Assembly (NCBI GenBank): GCA_016124845.1
Contig: WGMW01000032.1
Coordinates: 1 to 46,189, forward strand
Source of the DNA: Flavobacteriales bacterium
GTDB lineage: Bacteria; Bacteroidota; Bacteroidia; UBA10329
DNA: 46,189 nt
Reading direction: 5' to 3'
Both the position numbers and the translations under genes were made by a program. This document shows positions 1 to 7,253 of this stretch, piece by piece. Below the pieces are notes generated by a model, which saw only the letters and a list, made by a program, of their open reading frames with translations, had not been told where the DNA came from and did no database searches. How positions within the stretch are numbered: the first letter of the stretch is position 1; every line of letters begins with the position of its first letter.

Positions 1-304
1 GTATTTCTTCCAGTAATTGAATACACTTTTTCTGTGTATTGTATTTTCTATGTATCGCTATCAAATTCATGCTACAATCCTTTATTTGTAAGGGTTTCAA
101 TTATCTTGCCATCCGTTATAGGGAGACGCGCGTTTTATTTTATCAAAGATAAGTTGTGTTACTCCCAAACTAAAGTTGCGTTTTAATATTCCCCGCAAGT
201 GTTCCAACGGATAACGTGTGTGGCTACAAAAACGGTCAGTTATTAACTGATCTCATACAAAGCATTCCATTCTAATTCTCCTTATCTCCTTATCTCTTTT
301 CTCT
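1..304. other. Intergenic stretch with no gene seen
   Basis: No convincing reading frame, RNA gene or strong terminator is visible. An inverted ATCCGTT / AACGGAT pair (about 110-116 and 207-213) spaced by about 90 bases was noted, but it does not fit an integron attC site. The sequence is AT-rich and precedes the repeat block. Confidence 0.5.
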
Positions 305-703
305 TTGTCTCTGTATCTCTGTGTGAAACAGATCAGCGAGCACGCGAGCCAATTTGCACCTTGGCGCCTTTGCGAGAAACCAATCCCAGCGAGCGCAGCG
401 AGCTCCTCCGTGCAAAAATCCATCACTCTTTTCTCTGCGTCTCCGACCCTCTGCGTGAAAAAACATGAGCGAAGCGAATCATTCTCCGTGCAAAAATCCC
501 TTTCCCTCTTCGCGCCTTCGCGCCTTTGCGAGAAACCAATCCCAGCGAGCCAAGCGAGCTCCTCCGTGCAAAAATCCCTTACTCTTTTCTCTGCGTCTCC
601 GCCCCTCTGCGTGAAAAAACATGAGCGAAGCGAATCATTCTCCGTGCAAAAATCCCTGATTCCCCTTCCCTACATCTACTACTCTCTGTGTGAAAAAATA
701 TAA
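305..703 (+). repeat. Degenerate interspersed repeat array, family A ('CTTTGCGAGAAACC / CTCTGCGTGAAA')
   Basis: A mosaic of short phrases repeated several times: CTCCGTGCAAAAATCCC (four copies), CTTTGCGAGAAACCAATCCC, CCCAGCGAGCNNAGCGAGC, CTCTGCGTGAAAAAACATG and GAGCGAAGCGAATCATTC. One frame stays open across it for 132 codons, but its product only translates the DNA repeat unit over and over, so I do not call a gene. The same phrases return at 2185-2705. Repeats built on CTTTGCG...GTGAAA occur in the intergenic DNA of many Bacteroidota (general knowledge); their function is not settled. Confidence 0.85.
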
Positions 704-727
704 TCACGGAAAACACCCGACAAAACT

Positions 728-832
728 GCCATATAGTCCTTTCTTCATGTCATAAAGTCCTTCTAAAGCCCCATAACCCCTTTCTAAAAGCCCATAAGTT
801 GTTTCTAAAGGCCCATAGGCCCTTTCTAAAAT
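728..832 (+). repeat. Five tandem ~21-bp units upstream of the 1059 gene
   Basis: Units of the form CCCATAAGnCCTTTCTAAAGG follow head to tail at 728-749, 750-769, 770-790, 791-811 and 812-832. The last three are exactly 21 bp; the first two are more degenerate. The period equals two helical turns, so the same face of the DNA is presented each time. No reading frame uses it. It lies about 230 bp before the start at 1059 and is distinct from repeat family A. Confidence 0.75.
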
Positions 833-1058
833 AAAATACCCTGTTTATCAACATAGATAAACATTTTTCTTACTATCCATACAATAATCTGAAAACACAA
901 AAGTTATGTTCATCAGGTAATAGCAGCAATCTGAAACGGGTAACAGCAAAAACCTAAAAGGCACATACACACAATAAAAGACCTTGCGCATGTAAATACA
1001 CGGTACTTGGACAAACAGCCTGCAAAGGCATTTTATGAACAACTAAAATTTCAAAGTC
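833..1058. other. Leader region before the 1059 gene
   Basis: AT-rich and without a supported gene. A 64-codon minus-strand frame at 848-1042 is rich in Cys, Tyr and Phe, has no recognisable family and is not called. No clean TAnnTTTG promoter box was found. Confidence 0.4.
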
Positions 1059-2075
1059 ATGTCAGATCCAAGACCACAGGCGTTGTATAACTGTTCGCAA
1101 AGCGAACTCTACGCCATCTGCTCCATCGGTTGGACCAGCTACAATGAGAACCAGGCCGATTTCGAAGCATTCAAAACCATTTACACCGCCACTTATGGCA
1201 CAGATGCCATGGCCGAAGTAGAGGCCGCGGCCAACCTTCCCGGCTTTCAAGAACGGAACGAGGCCGCTGAGACCGCATACATTCAAATGGTCTCCGCCCA
1301 TGCCGAGTGCCTCACAAAATGGAAAACCCTGCGCAGCTACATCAAAAGCTCCTTCCCTCCCGCACTTCAAAAACCCAAGATCGAATCGGCCGGGTACGAT
1401 CATTACACCAAGGCCGCAAACCGAAACTGGGATCAGACCTTTGCCCTGCTCACTGCCGGTCAGCACTTCATCGACAACAACACGGCCGACCTCACCGCTG
1501 GTGGCATGCCCGCCACATTTGCAGCCGACTACGCCTTGGCCAAAGACAACTTCGGCACCCTGTACGGTCAGTTCACAGATTTCGAGCAGGATGAGGAAGA
1601 GGCAACCGATACCAAGGTCATGGCAAACAATGCCATCTACCGTAAACTCAGTGCCATGTTCGAAGATGCCCAGATCATCTACGAGCACAATGCCGCCAAG
1701 CGCAATCGCTTCGTCTTTGCACAGGTAAAGGCCATGATCACAACAAAACCCGGCCCAGATACAGTTCCCTCAGATAGCATCATCATTTTCGGAAAAGTGC
1801 TGGATGCGGCCACCTCCACCGCATTGGCAAATGCATCCGTTAACACAACACCCGATGGCAGCACGCAGACCTTCAGCGCGGTTACCGGAGAAGACGGCAA
1901 GTACGAAATGACTGTATCAGGATTGCAAACCACATCTGCAGGCACACTCATGATCAATGCCGAGGCCCTGGACCACGAACCCAAATCCCAACCCCTCAAT
2001 TACGAGACGGGAAACAGATACGAATTGAGCTTCGAGCTATTGGAGTTCACCCCACCTCCAGAACCAGCTCCCTGA
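1059..2075 (+). CDS. Hypothetical protein with C-terminal carboxypeptidase-regulatory-like domain
   Basis: 338 residues starting at an ATG. No signal peptide is visible (begins MSDPRPQALYNC), so it is probably cytoplasmic or exported by another route. Residues 1 to about 230 look mainly alpha-helical and Ala/Glu/Thr-rich, with repeated Ala-Ala-containing helices; I recognise no family. Residues about 240-330 resemble a carboxypeptidase-regulatory-like beta-sandwich: IIIFGKVLDAATSTALANA, then a GEDGKYEMTVSG turn, as in CarboxypepD_reg/CNA-B folds. It ends in a Pro-rich tail. It stands alone between two blocks of repeat family A, with a strong hairpin just after the stop. Similar alpha-helical proteins with such a domain occur in Bacteroidota, often uncharacterised. 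Function unknown. Confidence 0.8.
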   Translation: MSDPRPQALYNCSQSELYAICSIGWTSYNENQADFEAFKTIYTATYGTDAMAEVEAAANLPGFQERNEAAETAYIQMVSAHAECLTKWKTLRSYIKSSFPPALQKPKIESAGYDHYTKAANRNWDQTFALLTAGQHFIDNNTADLTAGGMPATFAADYALAKDNFGTLYGQFTDFEQDEEEATDTKVMANNAIYRKLSAMFEDAQIIYEHNAAKRNRFVFAQVKAMITTKPGPDTVPSDSIIIFGKVLDAATSTALANASVNTTPDGSTQTFSAVTGEDGKYEMTVSGLQTTSAGTLMINAEALDHEPKSQPLNYETGNRYELSFELLEFTPPPEPAP

Positions 2076-2120
2076 CTCCAGCAGGCAGTACAGCCTGAAT
2101 GGAGTATTCACCTGATACAG

Positions 2121-2146
2121 ACCGAGGCGGCCCTGGCCGCCTCGGT
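2121..2146 (+). terminator. GC-rich hairpin after the 1059 gene
   Basis: Perfect 11-bp stem ACCGAGGCGGC / GCCGCCTCGGT with loop CCTG, 45 bp after the stop codon at 2075. Only a weak T-run follows, so it is a strong structure but not a canonical intrinsic terminator. Confidence 0.6.
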
Positions 2147-2184
2147 TCGCTTATAGAATCTACCCTCCATATCTCAGCCCCTCC

Positions 2185-2705
2185 CATCTCAGTATGAAAC
2201 AAAATCCCAACGAGTGTAGCAAATCCCTTTCTCTCTTTGCACCTTGGCACCTTTGCGAGAAAACAATCCAATCGAGCGTAGCGAGCCCCTCCGTGCATCT
2301 CCCCAACTCCAATACCCTCCGTGCAAAAACCCCTCACTGTTTTCTCTGCGTCTCTGCCCCTCTGCGTGAAAAAACATGAGCGAAGCGAGTCATTCTCCGT
2401 GCAATAATCCCTTTCCCTCTTTGCGCCTTAGCGCCTTTGCGAGAACCAACCCCAGCGAGCCAAGCGAGCCTCTCCGTGCATCTCTCTCACTCAATCATTC
2501 TCTGTGCAAAAATCACTTATCTCTTTTCTCTGCATCTCCGCCCCTCTGCGTGAAAGAACATGAGCGAAGCGAATCATTCTCCATGCAACAATCCCTTTCC
2601 CTCTTCGCGTCTTAGCGCCCTTGCGAGAAACCAATTCCAGCGAGCGTAGCGAGCACCTCCGTGCAACTCTCCTACTCAATAAACCTCTGTGAAAGAATCT
2701 AACCG
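2185..2705 (+). repeat. Second block of repeat family A
   Basis: The same phrases as at 305-703 recur in the same orientation: CTTTGCACCTTGGCACCTTT, CTTTGCGCCTTAGCGCC, GAGCGAAGCGAGTCATTC, CTCTGCGTGAAAAAACATG and several CTCCGTGCA variants. The two blocks bracket the 1059 gene. The short frames inside (for example 2376-2615) translate only the repeats and are not called. Confidence 0.8.
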
Positions 2706-2724
2706 CAGTCTCTCCAGATTAACC

Positions 2725-4347
2725 TCACTCAACCTCCTTGCTCAAGAACAACAACAGATCATCCCGAAGCCTCATCTCTTTGAAATCCTTCTTCGACATC
2801 GGTACCGAGGTCCATTCCTTATTGGTCACCAGCACACGCTTCTGCCCCTCCGAAGGCGTTTCATAGATCAACGGCATTCGGAAACCTTCCGCATCCGCTT
2901 TCCAACGTAGTTCAAGGTTCTTCTTGTCCCAGCGGTATTCCAACACCGGAACATCCGAAAACTTCAGATACTGTTCGAACAGAGGCATGTAATTGTACTT
3001 CGCGCGGCCGTTGATGTAATTCACGATCTCCTCGCCATCCACCGTTCGGTACGCGAACTCCTGCGCAATGCCTTTCAGAATACTTCGGAAAAGCGAATCG
3101 TTGTTCAACACATTTCGGAACGTATGGATCATCCAAGCGCCCTTGTAATACATATCGCCACTGTTGCCCTCGTGGTTCAATCCGTAAACCCCATAAATGG
3201 GCGTACGGTTGTTGATCATGTATTTCTGATTCTTAAGATATTCCAACATGCTATCATAACCATACCTGCACTCCACATACACCGATTCAGAATACGTGCA
3301 GAAACTCTCGTGGATCCACATATCGGCCGCATCCTTCATGCTCACGCTGTTGCCCCACCATTCGTGTCCCGTTTCGTGGATGATGATGTAGTCGAAATCC
3401 ATGTCTTTCGGATAGCGCCCCCAATAGCCCTTCATATACTTGTTTCCGTAGGCAATGGCCCCCTGATGTTCCATGCCTGCATAAGGCGTTTCCACCAAGG
3501 CATAGCCATCATTGTAGAAAGGATAAGGGCCGAATGCCTCTTCAAAGCAATCCATCATCTTTGGCACCTGCTTGAACTGCTCTTTCGCCTTGTCCAAGTT
3601 CTCCTTCAGCACGTAATAGTCCAATTTCAGTGAATCGCCCTGCGCGTTCGCATAAACACCACCAAAATGCGCGTAATCGGCAATGTTCAAGGTCACATTG
3701 TAGTTGTTGATGGGATAGCTGATCTTCCAAACCCATTCCATTCCATCCGACTGCAAATTCCTCGACTCCAACTCTCCGTTCGAAACACACATCAGCCCGT
3801 TCGGAACCGTGCATCTCACCCGCATGCTGTCCGGTTCATCCGAAAGATGGTCCTTGTTCGGCCACCAAAGACTTGCTCCGGTTCCTTCGCATGCCACTCC
3901 GACCCATGGTTTACCAGACCCGTCCTTTGTCCACACAAAACCACCATCCCAAGGCGCGCGTTTGGCTATGGTCGGTTGCCCGTGATAGTAAACGGAAACA
4001 ACCCCATCTTCCCCCGCCTTCATCGTCTCTGGGAAACGCACAAAAAACGCATCGAACAAACGCGAAAAACCCAATTGCTTCCCATGGTAGAGAACGCTGT
4101 CAATGGTCATGTTCGCGAACAGATCCAATTGCAGACTGTCAAAATCCGTCATGGTCTGAAAATGAATCTCATTCACACCCGAAATAGACTTCCCTTCAAT
4201 GTCAACCTTCAATTGAAGGTCATAATACGTTACATCGAAACACGCACGTATCGGAGAAAGCGTTCCGCGCAGCGTATCCGCCAACGTAAATTCCTGGGCA
4301 TTTGCCGCAAACGGAAGAATCAGAACAAGTAGTAAGAGATTTCTCAT
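2725..4347 (-). CDS. M1 family metallopeptidase (secreted aminopeptidase)
   Basis: 540 residues. Signal peptide MRNLLLLVLILPFAANAQ sends it to the periplasm or outside. The M1 zinc site is complete: HETGH at 324-328 (zinc ligands H324 and H328, catalytic E325), with the third ligand E347 in WIHESFCTY, giving the HEXXH-X18-E spacing. The exopeptidase motif is GMEHQGAIAYG at 291-301 (classical GxMEN, with His for Asn). A Tyr pair at 400-401 may hold the transition-state tyrosine. It is shorter than full M1 enzymes and lacks the long C-terminal helical domain, as in many Bacteroidota M1 paralogues. It likely trims peptides for amino acid supply. Its 3' end borders repeat block 2185-2705. Confidence 0.93.
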   Translation of the reverse strand: MRNLLLLVLILPFAANAQEFTLADTLRGTLSPIRACFDVTYYDLQLKVDIEGKSISGVNEIHFQTMTDFDSLQLDLFANMTIDSVLYHGKQLGFSRLFDAFFVRFPETMKAGEDGVVSVYYHGQPTIAKRAPWDGGFVWTKDGSGKPWVGVACEGTGASLWWPNKDHLSDEPDSMRVRCTVPNGLMCVSNGELESRNLQSDGMEWVWKISYPINNYNVTLNIADYAHFGGVYANAQGDSLKLDYYVLKENLDKAKEQFKQVPKMMDCFEEAFGPYPFYNDGYALVETPYAGMEHQGAIAYGNKYMKGYWGRYPKDMDFDYIIIHETGHEWWGNSVSMKDAADMWIHESFCTYSESVYVECRYGYDSMLEYLKNQKYMINNRTPIYGVYGLNHEGNSGDMYYKGAWMIHTFRNVLNNDSLFRSILKGIAQEFAYRTVDGEEIVNYINGRAKYNYMPLFEQYLKFSDVPVLEYRWDKKNLELRWKADAEGFRMPLIYETPSEGQKRVLVTNKEWTSVPMSKKDFKEMRLRDDLLLFLSKEVE

Positions 4348-4484
4348 GGTCTCAAAGAAAGTAAATCATCAGCCTCAGAATATTGAATAGTTTTTCACTC
4401 TTCCGCTCCCAAAAAAAACGTCCTGAAAATGAAGGTTGCAGAACAGATGCCGACCCTCATGTAAACCTCAAAAGGACACTCTTT

Positions 4485-4568
4485 GGCTACAGAAACACAG
4501 ATTTCACAGAGGTCTTAAAATCTCTCTGTGAAATCTGTGAAAATCTGTGTCTCTGTGGCTATTTCATG
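4485..4568 (+). repeat. Interspersed repeat family B ('CACAGATTTTCACAGA...CTGTGGCTATTTCATG')
   Basis: Imperfect inverted and direct repetition of ATCTGTGAAAATCTGTG ends in CTCTGTGGCTATTTCATG. Related copies lie at 19606-19699 and 21041-21121. All sit between genes. This phrase family is common in Bacteroidota intergenic DNA (general knowledge). Confidence 0.8.
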
Positions 4569-4576
4569 TGGAGCAT

Positions 4577-4622
4577 AAAAAACAAAAACGCTGCCACCAG
4601 AATCATACTGATGGCAGCGTTT
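4577..4622 (-). terminator. Rho-independent terminator of rpmB
   Basis: On the minus strand an 11-bp perfect stem (AAACGCTGCCA / TGGCAGCGTTT, at 4612-4622 and 4586-4596) is followed by a T-rich tract read from 4588 down to 4577. It begins about 20 bp after the rpmB stop, so rpmB is probably monocistronic. Confidence 0.85.
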
Positions 4623-4642
4623 GAATAGCTTAAAATCTGTTT

Positions 4643-4876
4643 TTACAAGAAGCCTTTCTCCTTTGCATTCTTCAATGCAGCCTCAATGCCATTTTTGTTG
4701 ATGGTTCTCAACCCGTTGGCAGAAACCTTCAATGTTACAGTCTCACCTGTCGATGGAACGAAGAACTTCTTCTTGAAAAGGTTTGGAAGGAATTTCCGCT
4801 TCGTTTTCGCATTCGAGTGAGAAACATTGTTCCCAACCATCACTTTCTTTCCTGTTATCTGACAAACCTTAGACAT
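4643..4876 (-). CDS. rpmB: 50S ribosomal protein L28
   Basis: 77 residues, the usual full length of L28. The N-terminus [20 protein letters not shown] followed by the basic run [13 protein letters not shown] is the L28 signature; the tail [20 protein letters not shown] also fits. It is part of the large ribosomal subunit. A near-consensus promoter lies at 4912-4942 and a strong terminator at 4577-4622, so it is a single-gene unit. In most Bacteroidota rpmB is followed by rpmG, DUF4295 and ftsY after cinA; here rpmG and the rest are absent and a FISUMP lipoprotein separates it from cinA. Confidence 0.97.
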   Translation of the reverse strand: MSKVCQITGKKVMVGNNVSHSNAKTKRKFLPNLFKKKFFVPSTGETVTLKVSANGLRTINKNGIEAALKNAKEKGFL

Positions 4877-4911
4877 GGCTTCTGTGCTTAATAGTTCAAA
4901 ATTTCGGGCTG

Positions 4912-4942
4912 CAAATGTAGAAGTATTTTATCAGAACACAAA
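4912..4942 (-). promoter_or_regulatory. Bacteroidota-type promoter of rpmB
   Basis: On the minus strand: -33 box TTTG (4939-4942), 19-bp spacer, -7 box TACATTTG (4912-4919), an exact match to TAnnTTTG. The start codon lies 35 bp further on. Confidence 0.75.
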
Positions 4943-4955
4943 CACTATTTATTTG

Positions 4956-5909
4956 TCAATCCTTCACACATCGACAGGAAAATCCGCTTTGCTTGTAAAT
5001 GTATGTGCGGAAAGCATCTTCACTATTGTAAGTGAGTGTAAGGAAGTACGCCAACGATTCGCTTTCTCTTCTGGCAGACCAGAACAACCCGTTCCTTCCT
5101 TCTTGATCGAACTGTCCTTCGCGATAACGCATGCCACCGGGCAATCCTGTCCAGCCACTGGTGTTGGAACCGCCCGTGTTCGGGTCTTCCCAATGGGTTG
5201 TTCCGTCTTCTTTCAAACGGCCTCCAGCCACACCATCTGAAGCACCCAAGTAATCGACCAAGGTTTTGAACTCGCTGTCCTGCGGCACGTGCCATCCATC
5301 TGGACAAATTCCACTACTATCATTGATCGCATACCAGTTGTAGAGCTTTCCATAAGTAGCCTCAAAGGAATTATCGTTCTTATAGAAGCAATAGGCTCCA
5401 GTCTGCAGATATTTCCATTGGGTACTGTCAGAAACCTCTGCAATGGCACTTCCATCGCGGTAATGAGAAGTCTTCAAGTTCTCGCCCATCCAGCATTGCG
5501 TGCCAATGGTAACAACCGAGTAAACGTTTCCGTCAATATCCGTGACCGTGGTCAGATCACCGCAACCACCATCTGGAACCGTCACTACGATATAACCGGT
5601 TTTCGTCTCGGTAGACTTTCCCGCATCGGTGGTAATGGTCAGCGTTACATCGTAGGTCCCTGCTTCGGTATAAAGAATCCCATCAGGGTCTTTGACCGAT
5701 GCCGTGCTTGGTGTTCCTCCATCAAATGACCATTCCCAAGCCGTTACTGCTCCAATGGAATTGTCTTCGAAATTCACGGCCTGACCAACGCCAATATTGG
5801 TCATGCTCGCTTCAAAATCAGCGGCATAGTTCTTCGTTTCCTGCTTACAGCCCGAAGCAAATGCCATAATTGTCACTATAAAAGCAACACTTGTAAACTG
5901 TCTGATCAT
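4956..5909 (-). CDS. PKD-domain FISUMP lipoprotein
   Basis: 317 residues. Lipoprotein signal with lipobox AFASGC (Cys21), so it is anchored in a membrane, likely the outer one. Residues about 28-110 form a PKD domain (WEWSFDGGTPST and YTEAGTYDVTLTIT). Residues about 118-316 form a 'Fibrobacter succinogenes major paralogous' (FISUMP, TIGR02145-type) domain: DIDGNVYSVVTIGTQCWM, MGENLKTSHYRDG, YGKLYNWYA, CPDGWHVPQDSEF and the closing GFSCRCVKD. The family is widespread in Bacteroidota and Fibrobacter surface proteins, probably a C-type-lectin-like fold, with no established reaction. It sits between cinA and rpmB, interrupting a usually conserved gene pair. Confidence 0.93.
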   Translation of the reverse strand: MIRQFTSVAFIVTIMAFASGCKQETKNYAADFEASMTNIGVGQAVNFEDNSIGAVTAWEWSFDGGTPSTASVKDPDGILYTEAGTYDVTLTITTDAGKSTETKTGYIVVTVPDGGCGDLTTVTDIDGNVYSVVTIGTQCWMGENLKTSHYRDGSAIAEVSDSTQWKYLQTGAYCFYKNDNSFEATYGKLYNWYAINDSSGICPDGWHVPQDSEFKTLVDYLGASDGVAGGRLKEDGTTHWEDPNTGGSNTSGWTGLPGGMRYREGQFDQEGRNGLFWSARRESESLAYFLTLTYNSEDAFRTYIYKQSGFSCRCVKD

Positions 5910-5932
5910 CTAATTGGTTTTAGGGTTGAACC

Positions 5933-5940
5933 CAAATGTA
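5933..5940 (-). promoter_or_regulatory. -7 box of the FISUMP lipoprotein gene
   Basis: TACATTTG on the minus strand matches TAnnTTTG and is identical to the rpmB box. It lies 23 bp before the start codon. No clear TTG occurs 19 bp upstream, so the -33 element is weak. Confidence 0.55.
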
Positions 5941-5967
5941 GAAATGTTATGCAATAGTTAACCGATT

Positions 5968-7203
5968 TCAGATCAACTGTTTGCGCAACATGTTCAGAGC
6001 CGTGTTCGCGCTCATCTCAATATTCCGCTCGCGGTTATGCCCAAAAAGATATTTCTTGGCAATGGTCTCCGATGGAGTTGCAACTGCAAGCCAAACGGTT
6101 CCAACAGGTTTTTCGGCCGTTCCGCCATCTGGGCCTGCAATTCCTGAAGTTGCAATACTGTAATCGGTTTTCATCTTTTCGCGCACACCTTCCGCCATTT
6201 GGCGCACCACTTCCTCGCTCACCGCCCCGAAGTTTTTCAGGTTTTCCTCCGAAACCCCCAATTCATCCATTTTCACCTCATTGGCATACGAAACCACCGA
6301 TCCCAAATAATAATCGGACGAACCTGATACAGACGTGATCTTATGAGCAATGAGACCTCCCGTACAGCTCTCAGCGGTGCTCACGGTCTTTCCAAGTTTC
6401 CGCAAATGATCCCCAACCACCGACTCAATGGTGTCATCATCAAAACCATAAACAAGTTCTGGGATCAGCGTCAGCAGCTTCAATACTTCTGCTTCAAGTG
6501 TCTCAGAAACCGAATGTTCGTCATTTCCAATAGCGGTAAGTCGCAACCTTACCCTTCCGGGTGAAGGCAGATACGCAAGTTTGATTCCTTTCGGCAAAGC
6601 ATCTTCCCAATTGGCAATGCGCTCTGAAAGCCAGCTTTCACCCATTCCCATCGTTAGTACCGTTCGGTGCAGAATGGTCGGCATGCTGTATTTTTCCTTC
6701 AACCGAGGCAACACATGCTCGCGCATGATGCCTTTCATTTCGTAAGGAACGCCAGGCATGCTTACGAACACCGTTCGGTCTTTCCCAAACCACATTCCAG
6801 GAGCCGTTCCTTGATTGTTCTGCAAGGGTTCGCATGCCGTTGGAAGCTCTGCCTGCAATCGGTTCAACTCGCTCATTTCCCTCCCGAACCGTGCAAACAA
6901 TTCTGCTATGTGGTCAGCTATTTCTGGATAAAATGTGAATCCGCAGTTGAAATACTTCGCCAAAGCTTTCTTGGTCACATCATCTTTTGTCGGCCCCAAA
7001 CCTCCGGTTATCAGCACCACATCGGCTCGGTCCTGCGCATCTTTCAATGCGTCCAGAATATCATCCAATCCATCCGAAATGGTGGTGATGCGCTCCACTT
7101 TCGCACCAATGTCATTGAGCTTCTGCGCCATCCAAGCAGAGTTCGTGTCCACGATCTGACCGATCAGAATCTCATCTCCTATCGTAATTATTTCAACCCT
7201 CAT
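5968..7203 (-). CDS. cinA: CinA-like nicotinamide-nucleotide amidohydrolase
   Basis: 411 residues from the ATG at 7203. An in-frame ATG 21 bp upstream would add the odd stretch MWFLCGA, so I chose the start giving the family-typical MRVEIITIGDEILIGQIVDT. Residues 1 to about 170 are the molybdopterin-binding-like (MoCF/COG1058) domain with GGLGPTKDD and PGVPYEMKGIM. The C-terminal domain (about 250-411) is the NMN deamidase (PncC) with STAESCTGG, SGIAGPDGGT and KPVGTVW. The protein is full length and cytosolic, recycling NMN and related pyridine nucleotides in NAD metabolism. It is divergent from the DUF885 gene with only 50 bp between start codons. Confidence 0.96.
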   Translation of the reverse strand: MRVEIITIGDEILIGQIVDTNSAWMAQKLNDIGAKVERITTISDGLDDILDALKDAQDRADVVLITGGLGPTKDDVTKKALAKYFNCGFTFYPEIADHIAELFARFGREMSELNRLQAELPTACEPLQNNQGTAPGMWFGKDRTVFVSMPGVPYEMKGIMREHVLPRLKEKYSMPTILHRTVLTMGMGESWLSERIANWEDALPKGIKLAYLPSPGRVRLRLTAIGNDEHSVSETLEAEVLKLLTLIPELVYGFDDDTIESVVGDHLRKLGKTVSTAESCTGGLIAHKITSVSGSSDYYLGSVVSYANEVKMDELGVSEENLKNFGAVSEEVVRQMAEGVREKMKTDYSIATSGIAGPDGGTAEKPVGTVWLAVATPSETIAKKYLFGHNRERNIEMSANTALNMLRKQLI

Positions 7204-7253
7204 TGCTCCGCAAAGAAACCACATTCCTGCAGCAATTGTTTACTTTGAGGAAC

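Noticed and set aside
110-217. Inverted ATCCGTT / AACGGAT pair resembling an integron attC site
   Set aside because: The GTTRRRY core does not match (GTTATAG), and no integrase or cassette gene is near.
305-703. A 132-codon open frame on the plus strand
   Set aside because: Its product is a direct translation of the DNA repeat units (SSSVQKSL, LCVKKHERSES) recurring in order; no family or codon signal supports a gene.
848-1042. A 64-codon minus-strand frame
   Set aside because: Cys/Tyr/Phe-rich, no homology seen, no promoter, and its region is AT-rich spacer.
4383-4628. An 81-codon frame beside rpmB
   Set aside because: It runs through repeat family B and the rpmB terminator, so it is not a gene.
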